Position numbers and translations under genes: made by a program. From Paramecium sonneborni (lineage: Eukaryota > Ciliophora > Oligohymenophorea > Peniculida > Parameciidae): 64,000 nt of DNA. Shown in pieces: positions 37,084 through 49,754 of this stretch. Below the pieces are notes generated by a model. The model did no database searches, was not told where the DNA came from, and saw only the letters and a list, made by a program, of their open reading frames with translations. Positions within the stretch are counted from its first letter, which is position 1, and each line of letters opens with the position of its first letter. Where the stretch lies: positions 459,591 through 523,590 of the forward strand of contig CAJJDN010000063.1 in NCBI GenBank assembly GCA_905182985.1, read 5' to 3'.

Positions 37084-37498
37084 AATGGGAAAAAATACCT
37101 TGCAGTAAGAGATTCAAATTATTGAAGTTCATTTAAAGTTTCTTAGGGAGAATTACATTATAAAATAGGAACTATTGATAATCCATTACTTTTGGAATGA
37201 AATAAATTCTAATGTAAGGATATCATTTAAGAGTTCTAAGAAATTAAAGACTATTGAATTGGATGGAAAGGATTTGATGATTAACTGTCAACATATTATT
37301 TTTTCAAAAGGTCTTAAAAAGCTATTTCAGTCTTTTATTTTTGAGATAATGAATTCTTTTTAGATTATTGAATTTGAAAGATTTCTGAGGGTTTTTGATT
37401 TTATTAAATAAACTAATTTGTTTTATGATCTTCAGTTTCTAATCCAACTCCAAAATTTTAGTATTAAGTATTATGTTAGGATTAGGGTTATGTTTTGA
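37084..37498 (+). CDS. Hypothetical protein at a possible Tudor-like locus
   Basis: An open frame of 137 aa starts MGKNTLQQEIQIIEVHLKFL and ends at TGA 37496-37498. Downstream to about 37900, coding-like pieces continue in other frames, including VELIDYGDIKPLDLRRSYY (37552-37608), which has the FIDYG-N/D core of a Tudor domain but is closed by a TGA. Either introns I cannot place link these pieces, or the locus is decaying. The start lies 48 bp from the divergent AGC kinase start. Low to moderate confidence. Confidence 0.35.
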
Positions 37499-37551
37499 TT
37501 TGATTAGGGTACTATTATTTATTGATTAAATTGGATTGTAGTAATATTTAG

Positions 37552-37712
37552 GTGGAACTTATAGACTATGGAGATATAAAGCCTTTGGATTTAAGGAGAT
37601 CTTATTATTGAAATTTCGATATTGTTTTCCTCAAATAATAGCAAGAATATTTTACGATTATTAATACTATTGTGGAGAAGCATTCTATTTAAGTAATTAA
37701 GGCTTTTGAAAT
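37552..37712 (+). pseudogene. Tudor-like fragment
   Basis: In one frame: VELIDYGDIKPLDLRRSYY, TGA, then NFDIVFLKQQQEYFTIINTI and EKHSIQVIKAFEM before TGA. The Y-G-D/N turn after an I/F-D is the Tudor aromatic-cage strand pattern. The internal TGA breaks it; no GTA...AG pair removes it cleanly. It could be a 3' exon of the preceding gene. Confidence 0.3.
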
Positions 37713-37913
37713 GTGATTTGTTTATTAGTCTATAAAATTTAGATTTGATTACTTTAAAATTTGAATGGAAAGTGGGAGACTTAGAGAACTGATGCTAATC
37801 TCTTTGAGTAGATAAAGCATAGAGTTCTAAAGGAGATGTTTCTGATGAGTAAGTTTTATGATGTAACCTTTTGGATAGCATACTATAATTATTATGTATA
37901 TATATATTAATAA

Positions 37914-39062
37914 TCATAACAATGGTTTTGACATAATTTCTACATCTTTTGTTTTTTCAACAACAAAATTGGCAATATATTATCCAATTCCTAAAAATAC
38001 CATAAATAATATTCCAATTTAAATTGTGAATTCAGGATAGAGTGCAATAGCAGGACCAGGACATAATCCACCAATTCCCCATCCCATTCCAAATAATGCT
38101 GATCCTAGAATTAGTTTTAAATCAACTGTTTTATTTGTTGGAAGTTCAAATTTTGTATTAAACACTGGTTTGTCTAAAATTCTAAATGTAATGAAATTGA
38201 CTCCTACAGCTGTAATCATAACGAAAGCTAAACTTGCTAAAGCTATATTAATTTATTACGATCCCAAACTTGACTACTAATAGTTAAGAAACTGACAATT
38301 TTTAATCTCTAAACCATTCCTGAAATAACCAAACCTAGTCCAAAAATAAATCCAGTTAGAGATGCCACTGCTACATCTACAATCTTTGATTTATCCTAAA
38401 TGTTTTATAACACAAAGGATAACACTATTAATGCAACACTCACACATAAAAATACAGTAGATATTGTGGAATACGAATCAAGAGGAATGATGTTGTTAGA
38501 AGGACCATAAAAGTCTTTATTGACCACTAAATAGAATATAAGATTCAATATATACCCCAATATCTAAATGTAGCAGTTATGAAACCCATTCCCATGAATG
38601 TACATACAGCTACAATTGATCTAATTGATAATCTAGGTAATCCACATACTCCATGTCCACTAGTACATCCATTTCCCATCTTTGTTCCAAAACCTACTAA
38701 AAACCCACTAATCACACATCCTGCCCAGCCTATTCCTGTTAACATTTACTCTGTGTTATATGATGGAGATGCTCCTTTCAAAATGGATGATTGTCTAAAT
38801 TAGTTTATATAATTATATACCCATTATCATAAATCTTAAACATTATACAAGAGGCCAACATGACAGAACTCATTAAACCTAATTTCCAATTCCAACTTCC
38901 TTTATCAAAAGTTATCAAACTATAGTAAATTCCACTAAATCCTGTTACTCTTCCCATTAGCATGTAGTGTATGCTAGTTGCCACTCCAATTAAACATCCT
39001 CCAATTAGTGCCAAATATACATCATCTGAATTCCAACAAACATTAGTATTGCAATAACTCAT
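37914..39062 (-). CDS. YeeE/YedE-family sulfur-compound transporter
   Basis: 356 aa, three introns (26, 29 and 23 nt). A multi-pass membrane protein with the two halves of the family: [21 protein letters not shown] in the N-half and [19 protein letters not shown] in the C-half, with [20 protein letters not shown] between. The conserved Cys in GCTSGHG and GLCPG are the thiosulfate-relay residues of bacterial TsuA/YeeE, so uptake of thiosulfate or a related sulfur compound across a membrane is likely. The family is chiefly bacterial; introns show that this copy is a resident nuclear gene. Divergent from the kelch gene, 221 bp between starts. Confidence 0.85.
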
Positions 39063-39283
39063 TTAATTTATTAAAAGATATTTATTTCTTTTTAAACAAT
39101 TTTAATAGTTTAAATAACTATGTGTAATATTAATATAAATATCTATTCCATATTTAATCCTTATTTCCTTTTAATTTTTTTAATTGTTCATATCTTATTA
39201 TTATCAAATTATAATACAACCTTTTACTCTATGCATTATTCTCAAATTAAATTTCTATTTATTTGAATTATTTTATTATTTTT

Positions 39284-41140
39284 ATGATTCAAAGAAATCG
39301 AGTATCAAGTCAATAAAAACTTCCAACTTTAGATTTATCATCTACAAATAGAGGAACTATCGAAAGATTAAGAGTTAATGTAATTATGACATTATATTTA
39401 TGTAGATTACTGTTTAATCAGGAGATGCATAATTTATTAGTTTTAGATCCTTAAATGAACAAAATCCAAAGTTTCCCTTGCCTCATAATTCAATTGAATC
39501 CTCATCTCATTGGAATTCAAGCATTTAAAATGATTTAAGTTAGAATAAGAAAATAATTCAATTGTTAGGCAAAACCCTATATAAATAGAAATATGAATAT
39601 TAGGAAGTTTAAGAAACGTTAATAGTAATTAATTTACATATATTAAGAAAAAAATGAGAACAATGACTAGGATGTAAAAATATGTTAAAATAATACCACA
39701 TAGAGTAGAACCATTTTAGAATTTAGAAAAAATTGCTTAAACTGCTCAATAACAGTAAGTTAAGAAAAAAGTATCATTTCCTATGTTGTATAATGGAGCT
39801 TTTTTTACTAAACTTGAACATAAATGGATACCTACAGTTAGAGAAAATACAATGGCAGCAGACTATTAAAAGAGAATTTATATTTTTGGTGGAATAGGAA
39901 GTGAAGTTTTTGGTGATATGATAGAATATGAAATATAATTTGGTAAATTTAGAGAACTTAAATAAAAAGGAGATATTCCTTTAAATAGATATGGACATTG
40001 TATGCATTGTATTGGTTATCCTATGTTATTATCTACTTAATTTTCTTATGATAACATATAATAAAGTCCAATTAATGGAAAATAATTGATTATTTATGGA
40101 GGAGAAATGCAATTTAATTCTGCTTTAAAAATAAGAGAAAATTTAAGTGATACTAGAATATATGATATTGAAAGTGAAACATGGCAATAACTTAAGCCTA
40201 ATATAGAAAACATTCCAGAAAGCAGACGTTCTTTTGGAAGTTGTATAATAGGTCGTGGTTTATTAATTATGGGAGGTATTCGAAGTAGATTCTCAGTATT
40301 TAATGATCTTCATTACTTAAATCTAAGTATTTTAATTAAATCAATTTAGGTTTATGTAAATGGACTCCCTTAGAAACCTAAAAGAGTCCCTTCATTAAAG
40401 GATTGGCATTTTAACAATTAGTTTGTGTATATAACAAACCTTAATACGTTTTTGACAGAAGAGAAATACGATCTAAACAAATTAAAATTTAAGATTATGA
40501 AGGAGTCTATTGTTTTGGTGGATGTTTTATTGATGAAAATAAAAACACTTAATATTATAGTAACTTTGTAACTATTCTGAAATTCGATTAACACTATAAT
40601 AATTGGATCATACCTGAAACTACAGGTAAACAACCATTACCAAGAATCTAACATACTGCTACTTATATACAAGATATGAACATAATTATCATATTTGGAG
40701 GAAGAGATGATTAAAAACCAAACCCATATTTTAATGATTTATTTGCATTCAAAATTTTAGATAAAGAATGGGTTTAATTAGATCTTTTTGGAAGTATTCC
40801 TAAACCTAGGGCTGCTCATACTGCTATTTCATATATGAGTTAAATTTTATATTTTGGAGGTGTTAATCTTAATGGGTATGTTGAATTTACTGTAAATATT
40901 GCAGAATTTAACTAAAATTAAATTCGCCAATTAGCATCTGAATATAGAATTCATTAATAAAAAAATAATTAAGAATTTTAATAAGAAGAACAATTAACAC
41001 AATCCATAATCAATAAATAATACTTTTCTTTACATTAAATCACTCCTGTATAACCTTTAAAAAAATTAACAAAAGCAGAAGAATTAGATTTACAAATTAA
41101 ATAATTGTCTTTTTAAAACTTTCCTAAACATCTTAAATGA
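39284..41140 (+). CDS. Kelch-repeat protein
   Basis: 594 aa, introns of 26, 23 and 23 nt. A polar N-terminal region of about 165 aa is followed by kelch repeats: ENTMAAD..RIYIFGGIGSE, NRYGHCMHCIGYPMLL..LI IYGGEMQ, ESRRSFGSCIIGRGLLIMGG, EGVYCFGGCF, PRIQHTATYIQDMNIIIIFG G, and PRAAHTAISYMSQILYFGGV. These fold as a beta-propeller for protein binding. The C-terminal 90 residues are Gln-rich and disordered. No BTB or F-box domain was seen. A TGA in the unspliced frame just after KK is removed by the second intron (GTAATTAATTTACATATATT AAG). Confidence 0.85.
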
Positions 41141-41168
41141 ACTGTAATTTATATATTTATTATATAAG

Positions 41169-43763
41169 TCATTCATTATTTAGAGTTTTCATATAAAGAA
41201 GTCTAAGTTTTAGGGCTCTTAATTTTACTCTATAAAAAAATGTATACTTTTTCATACCCTAGATATATTTTTAAACTTTTTTATGATATTTTCTATTTAT
41301 ATTTTCTAAATGTTATATAATGCATTAAATATTTCCTGAAGGAAAGTAATTTTCATACGATTAATATTAATCACATTAAATCACACTATGAAACAATTAA
41401 TTTGAAAATAATTCATCCATCATACTAAATTCTTTTGCTTAATTATTTGATTCTTTTTTAATTAATTTTACTTAAGGTAAATCTTAATCTTAATTAGATG
41501 ATTGATCAAATTTAATTATCATTTTATTTACAGAACCCTCTCCAATTAATAATTTTGCTTATTCATTATCTCCATCATCTAAAGCAATTCCAGTTGATTT
41601 CTTATTATCAATATTAAGTTCAGAATAATTATTACTTTTTGATCTTTATGCTGCTATAGCTACTTAGAAAGAATTAGACATATGATAACCATAATTATCT
41701 TCTAAGTATTAATTAACTTATTATTAAATTGTTTCTTACTATCCCAAACTATTACTTTTGTTTCTTTATCTAATTTTTTTCAATCTATTTGGTAAATTAA
41801 TTAATTAATTCATTTTTAAGAGTCTTTATTCTAAGTCTGGTTTATATGTTAATATTGGACAATCTATTTCTTAATGATTATACCTATCACAATATTAACA
41901 TTACATATCAAATATTCGATAATTTTAATAAAAAATTATTTAATCCTTGATATAATGAAACTTTTCAAAATCTTTTCTGTTAAATTAAAGTATATCTAAA
42001 AATTCTTATCTGCTAATTTTATAGATATTTGAAAAACCAACACTGATAGCTGAGGTTTTAGGTGGAAAATTAGTAAAAAATTAGTATATTCCAAATGGTT
42101 AATTTAATTTTAATCTATTAAATTTCATTTTAGTTTATTCATCAATTATATCAACTTCACCTTCCTTTATATAATATAGATTTTTATCTGAAATGTCACC
42201 TCTTTTAGATATTATGTCTCCAGGAGTAAATTTTACCAATTATAAACTCTTTGACAATTACTATTATGTTCTTTTAGAAAAATGATTGATAACACATTTA
42301 TCTTTATTTATCACTTTAGTTTAGATGTCAGTATTTAAATCTTACTATAGATTTGAAGGTAATAAAGATATCAAATTATTAACATCTTCTTAATTTTCAT
42401 TTTGTTCCTACTCTATATAATATTTGAGATAATTTCGAATTCTACTTTAAATTTGAGGTTCAACCTGATTTTTGCTCATATAGGTATTCATTTATAATAA
42501 TGATCTTTTATATTTAATTTTAGAGTCTTAAAGACTTTTTAAAATCATTCCAATAGAATTCATAGAATATGCAAAAACTCCACTTGATAAAAACATAATG
42601 ATATCAACATATATAATTTCTAATTAACTTTGAGCAGTTATGTCACCATATCCAACTGTTGTCATAGTCATAGTGGCCCAATAAAAGGAGTAATTATATT
42701 ATTTCCAGGGAGATTCATTAATTAATTAATATCTGATAAGCCATGAAGTTTCTCCCGATTTAGATCCTACATAATACCAAAAGCAGGCAACAATATGTGC
42801 AAAAAAATAAATTGTAAATATTAAACATAACAAATCCATAAAAAAACTTGATGCTCCTTTAAAGAAGGCGAATAAAAAATAATCAGTTAAATACTTTTAA
42901 ATTTTTATATAAGCAACAATCATCTAACAAACAGTAAGACATTCACCTAAAATAGGATATGATATCAGATCTTATTAAATCATAATTTATAGAGCTAAAT
43001 TCATAAAATCATTTACAGCAGTTGTTTATAGATATTATGAGATTAATTTTCTTCTCTTTTAAATTAAAATCCCTTAGATTATGATTCCTTTATTCAATGT
43101 AACAAATATATCACTAATGAGAAATAAAATAATTAATAATTAAATGGCAGAAAATGAGATTTGATGGATTTATTATTAAAAGGTCATTAGAAATGGAGTT
43201 AACCATAGAATCATCAAATTAATTATAGTACCAAAAGCATCCCATATTATAATAAATCCACTAGTAGGTGAAATAACAGGTATTGTTGATTGTTAATATT
43301 TTTCTATGTAAAATTATATAATTCAAATACCTAAAATTGGTTATTTGATGCTTTTTTTAATATACTTATCATGGATGAGTTATTTCTTACTTTATCTTAA
43401 AACATATGAATTTGTAAAAATATTATTAATGAATTGTTATTTCATTCGTTCAGTCTTTAGAGCTTTCAAAAAATTTGATTAACTCCAGGTACTATCAAAT
43501 TTTGATTTCTTGAATGTGTTTTTAAATGTATTTATTTCATTAGAAAATTTAGCAGTTTAGTTAGTTTAGTCTTAATGAATCATTCTTTATTATTTAGAAT
43601 TGCGTCTAAGTCCAGTTTTATTTATATTTTTATCAATCATTTATCTACTACTATCATCTGATATTTCAGATAATCTAGAAGCTGATTCACTTTTACTGCT
43701 AATTTGTTTAGTATAAATTCTAGGATTAGGATTAGATTTAAAATCAATATTATTTTGCGACAT
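41169..43763 (-). CDS. Cyclic-nucleotide-binding voltage-gated-type K+ channel with CCHC zinc knuckle
   Basis: 864 aa and no intron (2595 nt, a single open frame). Six-segment channel core: hydrophobic S1-S6 region at about 160-430, pore MTMTTVGYGDITAQSQLE at about 370, so the filter TVGYGD is potassium-selective as in HCN/EAG-type channels. A C-linker and cyclic-nucleotide-binding fold follow (about 430-610: KSLQLVKFTPGDIISKRGD, LYYIKEGEVDIIDEQ). At about 625 comes CQYCDRYNHQEIDC, an exact C-x2-C-x4-H-x4-C zinc knuckle, then a basic stretch and a disordered tail. Likely sits in the ciliary or plasma membrane. The conserved RxA arginine of the CNBD is not obvious, so ligand binding is uncertain. 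Confidence 0.85.
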
Positions 43764-43782
43764 AATTAATTATAATTATAAT

Positions 43783-46700
43783 TCATCTTCTTTTTTTATT
43801 TCCTCCTTTTCTAGTTGGAATTTCTGAATCACTTGATTGTTTTCTTTTCTTTTTAATTCCATCATCAGAATCTGATTCACCTAAAATAATATAAATATAT
43901 ATCTATACCTTCATAATTTTAATCAACTTAAACTTATTCTTTTTATTTTTATCCTTAAATAATTATTCCTTATTTTTTTAAATCTTTAACTAAATTATTT
44001 GCATCTTCTCTTTATTATTCAAAATCTTTCATAATAGCATCTCTTAATGCTTATCCTTCATCCTATCCTTACATTCCTATTTCTTCTTATAATACTTTTA
44101 AGAAATTATTCTCGTTTTTAACATCAACATTTGCTTTTTCTAATCTTTCAATACATACTTCTAAACTGATTATTAAACTTTAATAGAATGATTATTTTGG
44201 TTTTAGTTTATTATTATCATCTTCTTTGATATCATACATTTCTAAAAAATCTGCCTATTTTGTTACTTGGGTAATAACTTTTTAAAGTATAATATTATTA
44301 TGATCACTTACTAATTTACAAAGATACATAATAAATCTTTCTTATGGTCCAATAAAGTCAGATTCTAAAGATCTAGATTCCAAAATATCTTTAAATTCTC
44401 CTAAAGAAGGATTAGATTTTTAACCAGTTATTTTATAACTCATCATTTTTATGCCTGCACTTGCTGCTTATATTAATGAATTTTCTTGCCATTATTATGT
44501 TTCAAATAGATCTGGATTCAAAATCTAATCCTTAACATAATGTAAATAACAACATATACTAAAGTATAATTCTAAACCCTTTTCAAATATCCTTAAAAAT
44601 TACAGAGAAGATGTAATATAAAGTTTAAGAAAACTAGTTACAATTTATAAAGGCAATTGTTAAGAACGTAATCTTACATCAAACCATAAAAATAAAAATT
44701 AAGCTATCCAAACTTATGGCTTCTATATTTTATCATGTATTAATAACTTACATAATCCTTCTAAAGCTATTGCTTAAATTACTCCTTCAGATTTATATGC
44801 AAATTTCATTATAATCTATAATATCTTTTATTTACCATAAGTTTCTGAATCAATAACCCAAGCCTAATCATCATCATACATTAAAAGTGCATCTAAAATA
44901 CTTCTTAATGCTGTTATCGTCATTGGATTATCACTATTTTTTTATGTTGGAATATATTAATCTAATATTCTTGCCAATGTTGCAACTGTAGATCCTCCAA
45001 CATCAATTCCAAATAATGGAATATATCCTAAACATCTGAAACTTAATTTCTTTGCTAAACAATCTTCTCCAATTTTATATTTCTCACTAATTGTAGTTAT
45101 TATATTCTTTAATCTTATGAAAATTCTATCTTCTATTTTGGCAATGTCAAATTAATTAAATAAAGCATCTAATAAATACAAACAATGTATATCAATATTT
45201 TTATTTATTTGTTTTATTTAATTTAATTCATTAAGTGTTTATTACATAGCTTTTTCATTCTAATCAATAAGTTATTCATTTAATTATAATGATTATAAAT
45301 TTTACTTCTTCTTTTTTAGTAAAGATTCTTTTTCTTATTCTAAATTATCTCTCTCTTCTTTCCTAACTTATATCGTTTATTCCAATTACTAAATATTTTC
45401 TATAATTATTTATCTTTATAAATCTTATATCACTTTAAATACTTGTTCAGCCATTTCATCTTGATTAGATACCAAAAGTTTAATTACTTTTATAGAAGGA
45501 ATCATAAGTTCATAATAACTTTTTATTATTGGCATTTCAAAATGATGTTAAGCAAACCATCTACTTTCTAATTCTTAATCACTCTTATCTTCATAGATCT
45601 CATTAAACTTTTAATTATGCAATCTTTAACACTCCAATTTTCTATATTTACTTATGAATTACACCATTTTATCTAAAAGTTTTGTTCTCCCTATTTATTC
45701 TTAATTTATGAGTAATTATGCTAATTATAATAATTCATAATATTATAATAAATCTAAATCTTAATTGAAAATTTCTGCGAATTAAGTTCCTTCTGGGAAA
45801 TTATGATCTACTATTAAATTCATTTATTATTATAATTATGTTTTCTACTCAGAATCCTGGGACATCTAACATAAAACTTTAATAAATGACATTTCTGGTC
45901 CACTTGTTTAATAACTTAAATTTCTTAAAGCATCTCTAAAATATGTTGATAATTCATCTTAATGAACAGATTTCAAAATTGCCTTCAATCCATCCATAAT
46001 TGTTGAATATAATTAAGGAAATATCAGAGTCTTGTCAATTTAAAATAAATTTAAAAATCTCTTTACTGCTTCATTTATTTGATTTACTTATTCCAAATTC
46101 ATTGATTTTCTAGCTGATTTCTACTTTGAATCTTCTTACATTATTGTATCATCTTAAATTAATTTACCAAAAGATTACTATAAAAATTATTCACATTATT
46201 CTACTACTTTTTAACTACTATTTTTTAAACCATCATATATCACTTGATATAAATCTAATGTTGATAATTATTAAATTGAAAAATGATTTTTCATTAATTT
46301 CTTAAAAACCTACAATCTTACATCTACATCTGTATCTCTTATTCTAATTATTATAAATGGAAGAGTAGAATCATTTAATTCTGTATTTGTCAATGCATCT
46401 AATCTTAATTCCTTTTTATCATCTTCACAAATTGTTCTAACCATTTCATATTTTAATGCTACTATTGCTTATTTTAATTTATTTTATTTTCTTTCCTCAA
46501 AAGCTATATGTTATAAATAAGAACCTAATTTTACAGCCAAACCTTTTTGTGTTTTCCCTGTCTTTTATAATTTTGTGTTCTTAAATAAACCTACTGTGTG
46601 ATTAAGCATGTCATATGCTGTTTTTTCATCCACTAACTAATTCAATAACTAAGGTGGAATGCATCTCAATATCATAAACAAATGTCTTCCACAACATATT

Positions 46701-47103
46701 CTTGTTGCAAAATTTTATGAGTCCAAACCTTCTGCAAACAATTACATTAAATAAAGAAGGAAACTATTATATTTATAATTCAATAAACCTTCTAGTGTTA
46801 TCTGTGCTAATTTATTTTCGAGTCTTTTAGGCGGGAAGTGTTGATTCATTCCATTTTTTTATCATTAATGTAACAAATTTTTCTGTAACATTTTCAAATA
46901 ATTTTCTATGCTGTTTTGAAGTACCATTAAAGTTCTTTATTATTTTTAAATAACAACATTCTAATTATTTTGTAAACTATCTAAATGTTTATTAATTCTA
47001 ATTACTATGTGTCTCCTAAGAAACTCACATGTAAATTATGAATATGCTGCTACGTAACATTCCCACAGTCAGCCACATCATTCAAAATTGAAAATACGTC
47101 CAT
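43783..47103 (-). CDS. Condensin subunit CapG-like HEAT-repeat protein
   Basis: Roughly 1080 aa; the last intron (28 nt) is clear, others near the N-terminus were not all placed. Nearly all helical HEAT repeats. IRIRDTDVDVRLQVFKKLMK, LFGIDVGGSTVATLARILDQ-like and RSILDALLMYDDDQAWV stretches, followed by LCKLLIHDK..QVWIAQFLF LWFDVRLRSQ, match the order seen in condensin subunit 3 (CapG/Ycg1). The C-terminus is acidic then basic (ESDSDDGIKKKRKQSS ... KKRR), suitable as a nuclear localisation signal. It would compact chromosomes, probably micronuclear. An importin-like HEAT protein is the main alternative. Only 19 bp separate its stop from the next gene's start. Confidence 0.6.
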
Positions 47104-48499
47104 TTTTTTAAATTTAATATATAATTTTTTATTCATAACCCAAAATATCACTCATATAACTATCGACTAAATATTATATAACATTTCTTTATTTTTAACT
47201 TGGATTCAATGTTTTTTTATTTATTTACATTTTTATTCAATGCCTTATTAAAATTTTAAATTAAAACACTCATTTTCTTCTCACAAATAACTTTTAGAAT
47301 CTCCTTGGTTTAATTTCAACTATATATTCAATACTTAAAAAGTTTATGATGAGATAAAGTCATCTTTATTATCAAATTCTAACTTGGTTATTGTAATTAA
47401 TTTTCTCATTTTGATCATTATTAAGATCTATATAATAGAAAATATTATTTTACATAAATTTGGTAAAAATTTACTTATAATTCTTCTATCATCCCATTAA
47501 CTTATTTCATCATTCTAAAATCTCAAAATTTACTTCCCTCCTAAAAGTCCTTTTTCAGTTGAGCTATTTTTATAGAACTAAAATTAAATAAACAAAAAGA
47601 TTTATTTAAATAATATAAAAATACTTAAATATTAATGATAATCAAAAAATTATAAATTTGATGAATATACTTTTTTTCTCATTTTTAATAATTTTGAAGT
47701 AAAAAAAACTGCAATAAAAAAATCATCTGTTATTTTAAGTATTTTAAATTATTAAAAAATATTTTGCTTTTTAATTATAACCGAATGAATTCAGCTTCAT
47801 CATAAACAATTATTGATCCATTCATAATCAACTTTATAATGAGAGGTTTTGAATTTTATTAAGAAAATAAAAAAATGTATTTCGTATTTTATCAAATACT
47901 ATTATATCTATATAGCATTTATTCAAAGAGCTTTTATTTCTCGAAGCTCTTTATAGAATTAGTTATATTTGTAATTCAGATTTATCAAAAGATTTTTTCA
48001 TATTGAATAAAATGTATCAAGCCTAACCTTTAGAGAGGATTAAGCTTCATTTTTTGTTCTTTTTATGTTTTTCATTAAAGTTTCTTCTTTTTAGAGGCAA
48101 TAATATAAATTTTACAAAAATAAAAATTCTTAATATGAATAATAAAAAACAATAAAGAAAATAGTTATTAGTATTTAATGATATTTTCTAATTAATATAA
48201 ATTATTGTTACAATCATTAGCATAAATTTCAAAAGCAAAAGTTTTGTTCTAAACAATGTTGCTATTAATGTACTTCTTATTTTCATAAAGAAAAAGTTTA
48301 TATTCATGAAAAAAATTAATCATAATTAAGGTTATAATTTATTTTGAGTTGTATATTGTTAGGTAAAAAGCCACATTTTCTTCTTATTAATTTTTCAAAT
48401 CAAAGCTTGAGTTTTTTGATTAAATATAGGTTACGAAAAAATGTAAAAAGTTTTTTTGTGTAATTAGTTAAATATATAATTTTTTTACAAAAGAATTAT
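47104..48499. other. Long intergenic stretch, no confident gene
   Basis: About 1.4 kb between divergent starts, unusually long here. The one coding-like fragment is on the minus strand from 47824: MNGSIIVYDEAEFIRLQLKS, then a hydrophobic run to TGA at about 47690. Poly-A/T runs are common. No RNA gene or repeat recognised. It may hold a decayed gene or a gene too divergent to read. Confidence 0.4.
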
Positions 48500-49721
48500 A
48501 TGTCATCAAAAAAAGAATACGGAATAGAAGAGCATATATATGAAACTTTGCTTGATTTATATAAATTAGAGTGTAGCGAAGCCTTTCGATTTCCTGTTGA
48601 TATACATCTTTTTAAATGCCCAGACTATTACTAAATAATAACAGATCCGATGGATTTGAGTACTTTAACAACAAAATATAAGGATGGTGCATACAAAACA
48701 TTTAATGAAATAAAAGAATAAATAGATAAAATAATAAAGAATTGTAGAAAATTCAATACCGATCCTAATCATACAATCTTAAAAACTTGTTCAAAATTTG
48801 AATAATGTTTTAATACAAGATGGAATAAATTAAATGAAATAAGGATTTAGTTAGGGATTCCAGATGATTATTAATTAAGGGTAGAAATGAATAAATTGGA
48901 TTCAATAGAATAAAGAAAAAATAAAAAAAAAGAGCCTGCTTCATTAAAGGAAGATTAAGTAGGTAGAAAATCTCGTTTACCAAAAAATGAATCTAAATCT
49001 TATAATAATAATGTTTAATTCACATTTAAACCATAAAATGAGTTTTTAGTCAACAAAATTAAAATTATATCATCATCAATCCATGATGATGATCAACCAT
49101 ACATAGATTCAAATACAAGTTTAAAAAATGAATCTTAAAATTTATAAGATGTTCAATTTGAGAATAAAAATCAAAAAAAAGAAATTAATGATCCTGCTCC
49201 CAATATATTTAAATTATAAATTCCTAAAATGCCATCTAATGAACTCAGTTAAAATTCAGAGAAAGTTAAATTATAAGAGGCTCCACCAGCATCATTAAAT
49301 ACTTATGAACCTCTCTAAAGATAGAATTCAACATAATCTACATTCTCTGTTAAAATACAAATTCCTAGATTAAATCCTCCATAACCAGATATAAACAAGG
49401 AGACAAGTGAATAATAAGCTTAAAATCCAACAAAATCTAGTTAAGCAATATAACCATAGGCTACAACTAAATAAATGCCAATACCTATTTAATAACCTAC
49501 ATAATCAACATTAACAGAATCTTAAAATTAGTGGTAATCATAATAAAAAATAACTATTTCTAATCCATAATAAATATCATCATAATTACCTTTGTAATCT
49601 CTAAATTAATAATAAAATATTTAACCATCATAATAATCCTCATCTTTAGTAACATAATCATCAAAATAATCATAATCATAATAATAATAACCACAATAAT
49701 AAAATCAAATTTAAATCTAAA

Positions 49722-49754
<33 letters not shown>

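Noticed and set aside
37470..37510. Telomere-like taggattagggtta motif
   Set aside because: Only one or two imperfect units inside coding-like sequence, and not the Paramecium telomere repeat.
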